Assembly (NCBI RefSeq): GCF_016881005.1
Contig: NZ_JACOPV010000024.1
Coordinates: 1 to 62,651 of the forward strand
Length of the DNA stretch: 62,651 nucleotides
Reading direction: 5' to 3'
Origin: Pseudomonas arcuscaelestis
GTDB lineage: Bacteria; Pseudomonadota; Gammaproteobacteria; Pseudomonadales; Pseudomonadaceae
Of this stretch, positions 36,425 through 45,486 are shown in pieces; position 1 is the stretch's first letter; each line of letters begins with the position of its first letter. The position numbers and the translations under genes were made by a program. The notes beneath the pieces are model-generated. The model did no database searches. It was given only the letters and a program-made list of their open reading frames with translations, and was not told where the DNA came from.

Positions 36425-36501
36425 TGGGGTGGACGATGGGGATCGAACCCACGACAACAGGAGTCACAATCCTGTGCTCTACCAACTGAGCTACGCCCAC
36501 C
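36425..36501 (-). tRNA. tRNA-His (anticodon GTG)
   Basis: 77 bases. The anticodon loop TTGTGAC gives GTG. The extra G(-1) facing C73, which marks tRNA-His, is encoded (GGTGGGCG start), and CCA is encoded at the 3' end. It is the middle gene of the tRNA operon. Confidence 0.96.
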
Positions 36502-36541
36502 ATATTGCATTTACCGCTTTACTTGTGCCTAAGCTGCCTAT

Positions 36542-36618
36542 TGGCGCACCCGGCAGGACTCGAACCTGCGACCATCCGCTTAGAAGGCGGATGCTCTATC
36601 CAGCTGAGCTACGGGCGC
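36542..36618 (-). tRNA. tRNA-Arg (anticodon TCT)
   Basis: 77 bases including encoded CCA. Acceptor GCGCCCG pairs with CGGGTGC, allowing one G-T pair. The loop CTTCTAA gives anticodon TCT, reading AGA/AGG. It is the first gene of the operon, about 127 bases after the promoter. Confidence 0.96.
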
Positions 36619-36745
36619 ATATTTAATCTGCTTTCTGTTACGATTACAAATTAACTTTTAGCCGTACCGAACAAGCTACCAAATCCGCTCATTCTGCCTG
36701 ACCTTGCTAACCAGTGCTAGGCTCTGCCCGACAAGTGCGACAAAT

Positions 36746-36772
36746 GTTATAGACGAGTGGTTAGGTCGTCAA
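36746..36772 (-). promoter_or_regulatory. Stable-RNA promoter of the tRNA operon
   Basis: On the minus strand TTGACG (36772-36767), 15 bases, TATAAC (36751-36746). It is preceded by an A/T-rich block (about 36775-36805) that looks like an UP element. This is the pattern of strong growth-rate-controlled promoters. Confidence 0.75.
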
Positions 36773-36903
36773 CACTTTTTTAAAAAAAATTCATTTTATT
36801 TAAGGGCTTAGGGGAATACCCAGACCAAGCGCCTTTGCCCTCGGCCCCCTTCATGCGAGAATGCGCGCTCTTTTTATTCCCTCTCGATGGTTAATCACGC
36901 GTC

Positions 36904-37758
36904 ATGACTGCACACCTTATTGACGGCAAGGCGATCGCCGCCAGCCTGCGCCAGCAGATCGCCCAACGTGTTGTGGAGCGTCGCCAGCAAGGCCTGCGTA
37001 CTCCAGGCCTGGCGGTGATCCTGGTCGGCACCGACCCCGCTTCTCAAGTCTATGTATCGCATAAGCGTAAAGACTGCGAAGAGGTCGGCTTTATTTCCGA
37101 GGCATTCGACCTGCCGAGCGAGACCACCCAGCAAACCCTGACCGACCTGATCGATCGCCTTAATGATGATGAGAGCATCGACGGTATCCTCCTGCAGTTG
37201 CCACTGCCTGCGCACTTGGATGCGTCGCTGCTGCTCGAGCGCATTCGCCCGGACAAGGATGTCGATGGTTTCCATCCTTATAACGTGGGCCGCCTGGCCC
37301 AACGTATCCCGCTGCTGCGTCCGTGCACGCCTAAAGGCATCATGGCCTTGCTGGAAAGCACCGGCCAGGATCTGTACGGCATGAACGCAGTGATTGTCGG
37401 CGCCTCGAACATAGTTGGGCGGCCAATGGCAATGGAACTGCTGCTGGCTGGCTGCACCGTTACCGTCACCCACCGCTTCACCAAGGACCTGGCAGGCCAT
37501 GTCGGCCGCGCCGACCTGGTAGTCGTTGCCGCCGGCAAGCCGGGCCTGGTCAAAGGTGAGTGGATCAAGGAAGGCGCCATTGTCATCGACGTCGGTATAA
37601 ACCGTCAGGAAGATGGCAAGCTGGTCGGCGACGTAGTCTACGAGACCGCCCTGCCCCGCGCCGGCTGGATCACCCCGGTTCCAGGTGGTGTCGGGCCGAT
37701 GACCAGGGCCTGTCTACTGGAAAACACCTTGTATGCAGCACAAGAGCTGCATAAGTAA
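36904..37758 (+). CDS. folD: Methylenetetrahydrofolate dehydrogenase / cyclohydrolase
   Basis: A 284-residue bifunctional enzyme turning 5,10-methylene-THF into 10-formyl-THF. The catalytic lysine and tyrosine lie in YVSHKRKDCEEVG. QLPLPAHLD and KDVDGFHPYNVGRL are folate-site motifs, GASNIVGRPMA is the NADP-binding loop and PGGVGPMTRACLLENT is the C-terminal signature. It is divergent from the tRNA operon. The ribosome binding site is weak. A strong terminator follows. Confidence 0.97.
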   Translation: MTAHLIDGKAIAASLRQQIAQRVVERRQQGLRTPGLAVILVGTDPASQVYVSHKRKDCEEVGFISEAFDLPSETTQQTLTDLIDRLNDDESIDGILLQLPLPAHLDASLLLERIRPDKDVDGFHPYNVGRLAQRIPLLRPCTPKGIMALLESTGQDLYGMNAVIVGASNIVGRPMAMELLLAGCTVTVTHRFTKDLAGHVGRADLVVVAAGKPGLVKGEWIKEGAIVIDVGINRQEDGKLVGDVVYETALPRAGWITPVPGGVGPMTRACLLENTLYAAQELHK

Positions 37759-37776
37759 GGCCATATCTAGCAACAC

Positions 37777-37807
37777 AAAACGGCACCTGTGAAGGTGCCG
37801 TTTTTTT
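37777..37807 (+). terminator. Terminator after folD
   Basis: CGGCACCT (37781-37788) and AGGTGCCG (37793-37800) with A/T arms and seven Ts: a textbook rho-independent terminator 20 bases after the folD stop. Confidence 0.93.
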
Positions 37808-38033
37808 GTGCCTGAATAATCGGGCTGCGGGTGATGAGTCAATTTCCCTGGTCTGATGAGTCGCGTTGCAGGGTTACTGCCATCGACAGCCGATTCCGCT
37901 GCCAAACAACATATTTCAGCATAACCGGCTGGCCACCCAGCGTGTTTCAGCCGAGATACCTCCCTTGGCGCATCGACAATAGGCATACCGGCCCCAGCTG
38001 CGTGCCTCGGTGCAAATAACAAAGGAGTTCATC

Positions 38034-39080
38034 ATGACCCGCTATATCGATATCACTGACCTCAGCCACCTGGTCGCCCGCAAGGGACTGGGTACCTGCA
38101 TCAGCGAAATGGCCGAGTACATCCGTGAGGACTACCTGCGCTGGCACGATTTCGAGAAATGCCCGCGCCTGGCCAACCATTCGCCCGACGGCGTGATCGA
38201 ACTGATGCCGGTATCCGACAACAGCCTGTACGCTTTCAAATACGTCAATGGCCACCCCAAAAACACTCAGCGCGGCATGCTCACGGTCATGGCTTTTGGC
38301 GCCCTGGGCGATGTCGATACCGGCGCCCCGGTGCTGCTCAGCGAAATGACCTTGACCACAGCGATTCGTACCGCTGCTACCTCTGCCTTGGTCGCACGCT
38401 ACCTGGCCCGCCCGCAAAGCCGACGCATGGCCCTGATTGGCAACGGCTCACAAAGTGAATTCCAGGCGCTTGCATTCCATACCTTGCTGGGCATCGAAGA
38501 AATTTGCCTGTATGACCTGGACCCCAAGGCCAGCGCCAAATTGGTCGCCAATCTCAGTGCCTTCCCGCAACTACGGGTGTCCATAGCAGGCTCGGTGGCC
38601 GAAGCCGTGCGCGGGGCCGATATCGTCACCACGGTAACCGCTGACAAAGCCTATGCAACCATTCTGACGCCAGAGATGATCGAACCTGGCATGCACCTCA
38701 ATGCCGTGGGTGGGGACTGCCCGGGCAAGACCGAACTGCACCGCGACATCGTCGAACGCGCACGCGTAATCGTTGAGTACGAACCACAAAGTCGCATAGA
38801 GGGCGAGATTCAGCAGATGCCTGCCGACTCTCCGATCACTGAATTCTGGCAAGTAGTCAAAGGCCAGGCAGCCGGCCGCGAACATGCTGAACAGGTAACC
38901 CTGTTCGACTCCGTAGGCTTCGCCCTGGAGGACTATTCGGCCCTGCGTTACGTGCTGGATACGGCCAAAGCGCTGAATATCGGCCGGGATATTGCCCTGG
39001 TACCAGAACTTGACGACCCCAAGAACCTGTTCGCCCTGCTGCGCCAGCCACTGGCAAATGCCACGAAGAAAATCGCCTGA
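38034..39080 (+). CDS. ocd: Ornithine cyclodeaminase
   Basis: A 348-residue member of the ornithine cyclodeaminase / mu-crystallin family, converting ornithine to proline and ammonia with tightly bound NAD. The NAD loop is ALIGNGSQSEFQA (about 143-155). Substrate-side features GTCISEMAEYIR, LTTAIRTAATSAL and MHLNAVGGDCPGKTEL (proton-relay aspartate in GGDCPGK) match true cyclodeaminases. AAGGAGTTCATC sets the start at 38034. An Lrp-type regulator follows, 100 bases downstream. Confidence 0.92.
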   Translation: MTRYIDITDLSHLVARKGLGTCISEMAEYIREDYLRWHDFEKCPRLANHSPDGVIELMPVSDNSLYAFKYVNGHPKNTQRGMLTVMAFGALGDVDTGAPVLLSEMTLTTAIRTAATSALVARYLARPQSRRMALIGNGSQSEFQALAFHTLLGIEEICLYDLDPKASAKLVANLSAFPQLRVSIAGSVAEAVRGADIVTTVTADKAYATILTPEMIEPGMHLNAVGGDCPGKTELHRDIVERARVIVEYEPQSRIEGEIQQMPADSPITEFWQVVKGQAAGREHAEQVTLFDSVGFALEDYSALRYVLDTAKALNIGRDIALVPELDDPKNLFALLRQPLANATKKIA

Positions 39081-39180
39081 ATCCGCTCAGGTTCGGCTGC
39101 TCGATACGATACAGACGCCGACCATGGAAGGTCGTACCATATTCATAGTCAACCACAGTTTGAAATGAAGCCGAACCTGT

Positions 39181-39675
39181 ATGGATACCAAGGTTAACAA
39201 TCCCCACGCCGAACCACCCCTGGATCGGATCGACGAAGCCATCATCGAGGTGTTGCGTCACAACGGGCGTATCACCTACGAAAAGCTGTCCACGCTGGTG
39301 CACCTAACCCCTCGCCCCTGCCTTGAACGCGTGCGCAAGCTGGAACGGCGCGGGGTCATTCGCGGCTATAGCGCAATCATCGATGAGCAACGGCTATCAC
39401 CAGGGTTGTCCCTGCTGGTGCTGGTGGCCTTGTCGAACCAGAGCGGACGCTCGGCTCAGAAGGCATTTGAAGCCTGCATGCGCGCCTGTCCACAGGTGCT
39501 CGATTGCCAATTGATCAGTGGCCATTTTGACTACAGCCTGCGCATGCGTTGCCGCGACATGGAGCATTACCGGGTGCTCACCGAAACCTGGATGAACAAC
39601 GACGAGTTGCACATCGACAAGCTGGTGGCCCACCCGGAATTGGCTGTGGTCAAGAACGCCGGCCCACAACCCTGA
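39181..39675 (+). CDS. Lrp/AsnC-family regulator next to ornithine cyclodeaminase
   Basis: A 164-residue regulator: HTH (about 15-65, LDRIDEAIIEVLRHNGRITYEKLSTLV, then TPRPCLERVRKLERRGVIRGYSA) and a RAM-type effector domain (about 80-155). It very likely controls ocd in response to ornithine, arginine or proline; that target is inferred from adjacency and from the same pairing in other pseudomonads. It ends 14 bases from the convergent permease gene. Confidence 0.9.
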   Translation: MDTKVNNPHAEPPLDRIDEAIIEVLRHNGRITYEKLSTLVHLTPRPCLERVRKLERRGVIRGYSAIIDEQRLSPGLSLLVLVALSNQSGRSAQKAFEACMRACPQVLDCQLISGHFDYSLRMRCRDMEHYRVLTETWMNNDELHIDKLVAHPELAVVKNAGPQP

Positions 39676-39689
39676 TCCAGCGCCAAGGC

Positions 39690-40742
39690 TCAAGTGCGTG
39701 GCGGTGCCGCCGGTGCGCTGCGTGACCAGTCAAGCAGCAGGCTGTAAGCCACCGCCAACAGCGTCGGACCGATGAACAGGCCGATAAAACCAAACGCCAG
39801 CAAGCCGCCGAACACACCCAACAACACGATCACCAGCGGCAGGTTGCCACCACGACTGATCAGGTACGGCTTGAGCACGTTGTCGACGCCACTGATGATG
39901 AACGTGCCCCAGATTCCGAGGAACACCGCCATGCCGTACTCACCTTGCCAGACCAACCAGGCCGTAGCCGGTATCCACGCCAGTGGCGGCCCCATGGGAA
40001 TAAGGCTGAGCATGAAGGTAACGATGCCCAGCACCAGCGCCCCCGGCACACCAGCGATCAAAAAGCCTATGACCGCCAGGACCGCCTGAGCAGCCGCCGT
40101 GCCAATTACACCGTTGACCACCCGTTGGACAGTGCCGGCGACCAAATCAAGGTAGTACTCGGCACGTTCGCCAATGAGCCGATCAAGCAAACGCAGCACG
40201 AACGCCGACAAGCGCGGGCCGTCACGATAGAAAAAGAACACGAACACCAGGCTCAAGGTCAACTCAAGCATACCGCTACCGATCTGTGCGCTACGGGCCA
40301 GTAACCAGTTTCCGACCTGCCCCAGATAGGGCTTGATCGAAGCCAGCAACGCGGCGCCCTGCTGGTCGAGGGTATCCCACATGCGAACCAGGCGCTCCCC
40401 TACCAGCGGCACACCGCCCAGCCAGTCCGGTGCATCGGGAAATCCGTCAACCTGCACATCGCGCACAAAGTTGGTTGCATCACGGATGTGATCAGCCAGG
40501 TTGAAACCCAACCAGACCAGAGGCACAGCCACCAGCAGTATCCATAAGGTAGTCAGCAAGCCGGCCGCCAAGGTTTCACGACCGCCCAACAACCGAGTCA
40601 GCAGACGCATCAACGGCCAACTGGCAAACGCCAGGATGGCACCCCACAGCAACGCGGACATGAACGGCGCCATCACCCACAGGCCAGCGCCAAGCAGACC
40701 CAGCAGGATAATCTGCACCAGCAGGCGATCATTATTGAGCAT
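39690..40742 (-). CDS. AI-2E family transporter (YdiK-like permease)
   Basis: A 350-residue membrane protein with about seven hydrophobic segments. The C-terminal half carries the family motif ...GIVTFMLSLIPMGPPLAWIPA and the paired helices IVLLGVFGGLLAFGFIGLFIGPTLLAV. Family members export small molecules or ions; the autoinducer-2 link applies to one member and should not be assumed. It is followed, 11 bases upstream on the same strand, by the DUF4892-like gene, suggesting co-transcription. Confidence 0.88.
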   Translation of the reverse strand: MLNNDRLLVQIILLGLLGAGLWVMAPFMSALLWGAILAFASWPLMRLLTRLLGGRETLAAGLLTTLWILLVAVPLVWLGFNLADHIRDATNFVRDVQVDGFPDAPDWLGGVPLVGERLVRMWDTLDQQGAALLASIKPYLGQVGNWLLARSAQIGSGMLELTLSLVFVFFFYRDGPRLSAFVLRLLDRLIGERAEYYLDLVAGTVQRVVNGVIGTAAAQAVLAVIGFLIAGVPGALVLGIVTFMLSLIPMGPPLAWIPATAWLVWQGEYGMAVFLGIWGTFIISGVDNVLKPYLISRGGNLPLVIVLLGVFGGLLAFGFIGLFIGPTLLAVAYSLLLDWSRSAPAAPPRT

Positions 40743-40753
40743 GCTGTTCTCGC

Positions 40754-41569
40754 TTAACGAATCAATTCGACATGCAAGCCGTCGGTCTTGGCGTCGCCCA
40801 CTTCCAACCTGGCCAGACGTACGCCGGCCTTGCCCAATTGCTCACGCCAGGCCTCAGCCTCGGTGCCGCTCAGGCTGACGCGCAAGGTGCTGTCAAGATT
40901 CAAGCTGCGTCCAAGCAAGTTCACCCACGCCGGTAAAGGTTCACCAGCTAGATCAGGGTAGTCGAGCTTGCCAGTGTCTCGCAGTTCGCGCAGTACTGTA
41001 GCCGGTGTAGGCAACAGCTCACCGAGTGGCGCCTGGGCAACGAATTCCTCCACGTGCAAGTACGCACGCTTGTTGCCGCGCGTAACACTGTACAACGCGA
41101 TCAGCGTATTGCTTTGCTCGGCGGAGCGGCGCAGCAAAATGAACGCCTGCTGCTCGTCAGAACCAGACAGCAGCCTGCTCTTGAATACTTCGTTGGCCCA
41201 AAGGCTGTTTTCACCACAGTCACGCGCCTGGCACCAGAACAACGGGTAACCGCCATCTTTCTGCAGAGCCTCGCGCGCAGCAGTGAAAGCTTCGGTGGCG
41301 CTGCGCTCTCTTGGCAGCTCGTAGGTCACAGAGCTGACCTGACCGCGGCTTTCAATCTTGCTTTCCACGCGCAGCTGATTACTGATCTTGCGCAGGCTGC
41401 CCATCGGATAGACGCGCTCCTGTTCGGTAGCAGGACGCTGATCAATCACTTTGGCGTCGACGGGTACCGGCAGCCCCTCGGCCAGAAGAGGTGCACTGGA
41501 GAGTATGCCCGCGCCGACAATCACTGCGCGGATGCAGAACTTGAAACTCATAGGCACGCCACGCTGCAT
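40754..41569 (-). CDS. DUF4892-like exported protein
   Basis: A 271-residue protein with an N-terminal signal peptide (CIRAVIVGAGILSSAPLLAEG). The mature part resembles the DUF4892 family of Pseudomonas, as I recall it: KISNQLRVESKIESRGQVSS opening and a C-terminal OmpA-like or LysM-free alpha/beta half. AGGAG five bases before the ATG at 41569 supports that start over the ATG at 41551. The function is unknown; the likely location is periplasm. Confidence 0.8.
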   Translation of the reverse strand: MQRGVPMSFKFCIRAVIVGAGILSSAPLLAEGLPVPVDAKVIDQRPATEQERVYPMGSLRKISNQLRVESKIESRGQVSSVTYELPRERSATEAFTAAREALQKDGGYPLFWCQARDCGENSLWANEVFKSRLLSGSDEQQAFILLRRSAEQSNTLIALYSVTRGNKRAYLHVEEFVAQAPLGELLPTPATVLRELRDTGKLDYPDLAGEPLPAWVNLLGRSLNLDSTLRVSLSGTEAEAWREQLGKAGVRLARLEVGDAKTDGLHVELIR

Positions 41570-41666
41570 AGGACTCCTGGGTAGTCACTGGATGTGACAT
41601 TGTCTCGCTTGTTCATGGTTGTCTCCCTGTTCAACCCGCCAAGCCTCGACAGTTGCCAGCCGCAAG

Positions 41667-42521
41667 TCAAGGAATGCCAAAGAAGCGATTGAAACAGTCT
41701 GCAACAAGGGTTGCACCATTTTCGTCATTCAGATGCAAGTGATGACCACCTGGCAAGAGTTGACGAGCAAAGGGTAGCCGCTCGAGCAAATCGCCATGCC
41801 GCGCCAGCATACCGTCAGCAGCCACCACCAGCGTAGTCGGACAAGCAATACGCTGAACGAAGCTCAAGGCCTGGGCTTCGCTCAAACGCGTCGGTGATGG
41901 CAAGGTCAGACGGCTGTCGCTGCGCCAGGTATAGCCACCCGGCACCGGCATCAATCCGCGCTGGGCGAGCAACTGCGCAGCTTCGTGACTAACCGCCACC
42001 AGCCCCTTCATTCGCGCCTGGATCGCTTGATCGAGCGTTGGGTGTACCGCTTTACGCTTCGAGTCCAGGCGCAACTGCGCCTGTAATGCCATGCCCATAC
42101 GCTCCGCGGCATCCTGCGGACCGCTGGTGGGCGGAATCACGCCGTCAATCAATGCCAATCGGGTAATTCGCTCTGGTAGCGAGCCCGCCAGCACCACCGA
42201 TACGATCGCCCCCAGCGAGTGTCCAAGCAGGGCAAAACGCTCCCAACCCATCTGTTCGGCAACCCGCAATACGTCATGGGCGTAATCCCACAAGGCATAA
42301 CTGGCGCCAGGCGGCCGGTGCTCGGAATGGCCGTGACCGGCCAGGTCCAGGGCCAGGATCCGTAGCCCCGACAACTTCGGCGCCAGTCGGGCAAAACTGT
42401 TGGCGTTGTCCAACCAGCCATGCAGCGCGATCACCGGTACACCGTCAGCCGGGCCAGACAGGTGCGCAGCCAGTTCGATGTGGCCCAGGTTCAAGCGGAT
42501 ATCTTCGATGTTCGAACTCAT
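41667..42521 (-). CDS. Alpha/beta hydrolase, first of a coupled pair (downstream gene)
   Basis: A 284-residue alpha/beta hydrolase. It shows HGW (oxyanion region, LHGWLDNANSF), the nucleophile elbow GHSLGA (about 103-108) and a C-terminal histidine in LLPGGHHLHLNDE. The acid is probably D in VVAADGMLA. The start at 42521 overlaps the stop of the next-upstream hydrolase as ATGA, with AGGGGGTGG upstream. The substrate is unknown; it is probably an esterase. Confidence 0.87.
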   Translation of the reverse strand: MSSNIEDIRLNLGHIELAAHLSGPADGVPVIALHGWLDNANSFARLAPKLSGLRILALDLAGHGHSEHRPPGASYALWDYAHDVLRVAEQMGWERFALLGHSLGAIVSVVLAGSLPERITRLALIDGVIPPTSGPQDAAERMGMALQAQLRLDSKRKAVHPTLDQAIQARMKGLVAVSHEAAQLLAQRGLMPVPGGYTWRSDSRLTLPSPTRLSEAQALSFVQRIACPTTLVVAADGMLARHGDLLERLPFARQLLPGGHHLHLNDENGATLVADCFNRFFGIP

Positions 42522-43312
42522 ACCACCCCCTGCTGCCAACGATCGAACAGCCCCTTGATCAGGCTCGCGGTATCCGTGGGCCGTTCCAGCGGGAACATAT
42601 GGCCACCGGGCAAACAGTGGTACTCGCCTCGAGGCAGGCCGCGCACAGCGAAAGCATGATGGCGCTTGACGATCTGGCTACTGCTACCGCGCACCATCGC
42701 CAGGGGCAATTTCAACTGCTTGGCCGGTGCTGGTCGGGCGTGGGGAATATTGCGGTAAATACTGATCTCGGTGGCCGGATCGAAGCGCAGCCGCACACCT
42801 TCCTCGGATGCTTGCAGGCCATGTTCCAGGTAAGCGTCCAGGCATTCCGGATCGAAATGACGAAACAAGGACTTGGTGGAGAAATACGCACGGGCACTTT
42901 CTTTGTCGGTAAATGCCTCACGGCGACCCAGGGTGCGTCCGGCGGGGGTGATGCGATCGATGAAACCCATGCGCTTGGCCGCCTGCAACACCCATTGATC
43001 CACCCTGGTCAATACTGGCGAGTCAAGCATGACCACACCTCGATAGTACTGAGGGCAGCGCAACGCAGCATGCAAATGCAACACACCGCCCAAAGAGTGC
43101 CCTACACCCCAGACCGGTTGTGACTGCTGCTCCAGGTGATGGAGCAATTCGTCGACCAGATTCTGCCAGTTCTCGTCGACCGGAAAACGTGGATCGTGAG
43201 CGTGTTGTGGCAGGTGGAACACCTGATAGTCAGGCGCAAGCGCATCGAAGAGCTTGCCGTAGGTCGCCGAAGGAAAACCGTTGGCATGGGCGAAAAATAT
43301 GTGCTGCGACAT
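42518..43312 (-). CDS. Alpha/beta hydrolase, first of a coupled pair (upstream gene)
   Basis: A 264-residue alpha/beta hydrolase starting MSQHIFFAHANGFPS. The nucleophile is in GHSLGG, and the C-terminal histidine in LPGGHMFPLERP. The start at 43312 is preferred because the AHANG oxyanion motif sits right after it, as in homologues. Translation of the next gene is coupled to this one by ATGA. The substrate is unknown; this and its partner are different members of the family, not duplicates. Confidence 0.86.
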   Translation of the reverse strand: MSQHIFFAHANGFPSATYGKLFDALAPDYQVFHLPQHAHDPRFPVDENWQNLVDELLHHLEQQSQPVWGVGHSLGGVLHLHAALRCPQYYRGVVMLDSPVLTRVDQWVLQAAKRMGFIDRITPAGRTLGRREAFTDKESARAYFSTKSLFRHFDPECLDAYLEHGLQASEEGVRLRFDPATEISIYRNIPHARPAPAKQLKLPLAMVRGSSSQIVKRHHAFAVRGLPRGEYHCLPGGHMFPLERPTDTASLIKGLFDRWQQGVV

Positions 43313-43477
43313 AACCGCCTGTCCGCTGAATAGTGATACTCCATTGTCGACAAGCAGGTGACGACGGGCAATGTTCGGAAAAGCCATCGCCAAGGGCAAT
43401 CAGGTCAATAACCACCGAAATTGGCCTGATATGCCCCGCGCCCCCTTCAACAGCCCGCAGAACAGCGGGCCCAGGGC

Positions 43478-43930
43478 TCACGCATGAGTAAGACTGCGCA
43501 AGGTCATCAATCCGGCCAGAGGCCACTCGCCTTCGAGCTCTGCCAGACTTGCCGTAGACATCGGCGGCCCTTGCCGATGCCCCTGCTCGAGCATCCCCAC
43601 CAGGTAACTCACCAGCGGCTGGTGGCTGACCAGCAGTACCTGCTGCAGGTCCAGTTTTTCCAGCTCGCCGATCACCCCCTGCGGGTCGCTGTCCGGCGTC
43701 AACCAAGGCACTGTCTGCACCGGCTTGATAAAACCAAGCGCTTCGTGAACCAGTGCGGCCGTCTGCTGGGCGCGAACATACGGGCTGGCGAGGATCACCT
43801 GCAGCTCCTGACCAAGCAATGTTGCCGTACTGCGCAGTACCTGCTCTCGGCCGTGGGCCGTCAAACGACGCTGCGCATCGCTGTTGGCCCGCGGCTCAGC
43901 CTCGCCATGACGCAACACCCAAAGTTTCAC
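43478..43930 (-). CDS. sixA: Phosphohistidine phosphatase SixA
   Basis: A 150-residue minimal histidine-phosphatase-fold protein. The catalytic H8 is in LRHGEAEP, and the second active-site region is SHQPLVSYLVG. In other bacteria SixA removes phosphate from histidine-phosphotransfer domains or from NPr. It overlaps the DUF4389-like gene by 4 bases (ATGA), so it is made with it and gpsA. Confidence 0.9.
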   Translation of the reverse strand: MKLWVLRHGEAEPRANSDAQRRLTAHGREQVLRSTATLLGQELQVILASPYVRAQQTAALVHEALGFIKPVQTVPWLTPDSDPQGVIGELEKLDLQQVLLVSHQPLVSYLVGMLEQGHRQGPPMSTASLAELEGEWPLAGLMTLRSLTHA

Positions 43931-44274
43931 AGTTTGGGCTCTTCGTCACGTACCGGGTGCGCTGCTGGCGGTACGCTGTGCGCCGTCTCACCTTCCGGGG
44001 CGCGTGGCGTTGGCCAATCCGCGAAGGGCCACGGTTTCTGGTCGCTGTGAAAGCTGCCGAAACGACCGATCTGGGCCAGAAACTGGCTGAGGCTGTCGCC
44101 GAAACTCATCAGGCTGGCACTTGGCGCACCGTAGATCAGACGGTAGATCAACTGCACCAGCACCAAGCCACCCAGCAGCAGTTCAGCCAACTGCCAGACC
44201 ACCAGGAACACCAGCATCCACAACACCCGAAGGATAATCGACTCGCGCTGGGACTGGTTCGGGGATTCGTTCAT
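43927..44274 (-). CDS. DUF4389-like membrane protein
   Basis: A 115-residue protein with one or two membrane segments (about 16-47, VLWMLVFLVVWQLAELLLGG and LVLVQLIYRLIYG) and a polar C-terminal tail. It resembles DUF4389 proteins. It lies between gpsA (15 bases upstream) and sixA (4-base overlap). The function is unknown. Confidence 0.84.
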   Translation of the reverse strand: MNESPNQSQRESIILRVLWMLVFLVVWQLAELLLGGLVLVQLIYRLIYGAPSASLMSFGDSLSQFLAQIGRFGSFHSDQKPWPFADWPTPRAPEGETAHSVPPAAHPVRDEEPKL

Positions 44275-44289
44275 GTCTTGCTCCTGTAC

Positions 44290-45315
44290 TCAGTTGAAAC
44301 CGCTGGTGGAGATGAAGTCGACATCGGTTTTGGGTTCGCCGCGCATCAGCAACTCAATAACCTGATTCAGGGTGCGACCCTCGAAAAGAATGGCGTGCAA
44401 GCCCGCTACCAGTGGCATGTAGACCTGGACTTCCTGAGCTTTGACCTTGAGCACCTTGAGGGTATTGACACCCTCGGCTACCTCACCCAGGCGATTGACC
44501 GCCTCTTCCAGGCTTAGTCCTTGGCCCAACGCATGCCCGACCTGATAGTTACGGCTCTTGGGCGATGAGCAGGTAACGATAAGGTCGCCCACGCCGGCAA
44601 GCCCAAGGAAGGTCATGGGGTTGGCGCCCTGGCTCACCGCGAAGCGGGTCATCTCTGCCAGGGCGCGGGTGATCAGCATGCTCTTGGTGTTCTCACCCAT
44701 TCCCAGGGCCACTGCCATACCGGCAATAATTGCATAAACGTTTTTCAGCGCCCCACCGAGCTCGACACCAAAGCGGTCGTTGCTGGCATAAACGCGGAAG
44801 GTGCGCCCGTGCAGAACTGCCTGCACTCGCTGACAAAGCACTTCATCTTCACTGGCCACCACAGTAGCGGTGAGCGCGTGCTCAGCCACTTCGCGGGCCA
44901 GGTTTGGCCCGGACAACACGCCAATGCGCGCCTGGGGAGCGATTTCTTCAAGGATCTGACTCATCAACTTGAAACTTTGGGCTTCGATACCTTTGGTCAG
45001 GCTCACCAGCATCTTGCCACGCAGCAGCTGGGCATGAGGTGCCAACACACTGCGCAGTGCGCTGGATGGCAGAGCGACAAAGATCAGCTCGCAGTCCTCA
45101 AGAGTCGCCAGCAGGTCGTTGACCGGCTCGACACCTGGGTGAATCTTCACACCCTTCAGGTAGCGTGGGTTCTCGCGATTGTTGCGCATTGCTTCGGCCT
45201 GCTCTGGATCGCGCATCCATTGCCGTACGCCTACGCCGTTTTCCGCCAACAGATTCGCCACGGCGGTACCGAAACTCCCGCCTCCCAGAACTGCGACCGG
45301 CTGCTGTTCAGTCAT
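44290..45315 (-). CDS. gpsA: Glycerol-3-phosphate dehydrogenase [NAD(P)+]
   Basis: A 341-residue enzyme making sn-glycerol-3-phosphate for phospholipid synthesis. The NAD loop is VLGGGSFGTAVANLLAENG (about 8-26). SLTKGIE (about 105-111), LSGPNLAREV and GALKNVYAIIAGMAVALGMGENT are family motifs, the last with the catalytic lysine. The start at 45315 gives the normal N-terminus. It leads the gpsA-DUF4389-sixA unit. Confidence 0.96.
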   Translation of the reverse strand: MTEQQPVAVLGGGSFGTAVANLLAENGVGVRQWMRDPEQAEAMRNNRENPRYLKGVKIHPGVEPVNDLLATLEDCELIFVALPSSALRSVLAPHAQLLRGKMLVSLTKGIEAQSFKLMSQILEEIAPQARIGVLSGPNLAREVAEHALTATVVASEDEVLCQRVQAVLHGRTFRVYASNDRFGVELGGALKNVYAIIAGMAVALGMGENTKSMLITRALAEMTRFAVSQGANPMTFLGLAGVGDLIVTCSSPKSRNYQVGHALGQGLSLEEAVNRLGEVAEGVNTLKVLKVKAQEVQVYMPLVAGLHAILFEGRTLNQVIELLMRGEPKTDVDFISTSGFN

Positions 45316-45486
45316 ATCCAATCCGTTAAAACCAATTAAAGTGGCGACTCGCGCATTATACGGAGCCCCGGTGTCAGAGCCAGCGCCAGATCACTCAGTT
45401 GACCTTGGCATTGCAGCGCCAACGACTGAAAAATGCTCGCCACTCGGTTAAACTGCTCGATTTGAAATCGATACCAAGGCCGTACC

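Noticed and set aside
36287..36618. Possible island attachment site in the tRNA genes
   Set aside because: No integrase, no duplicated tRNA 3' end and only housekeeping genes on both sides.
40754..41569. Autoinducer-2 system formed by the AI-2E permease and its neighbour
   Set aside because: No luxS, lsr or binding protein is nearby, and most AI-2E family members have other substrates.
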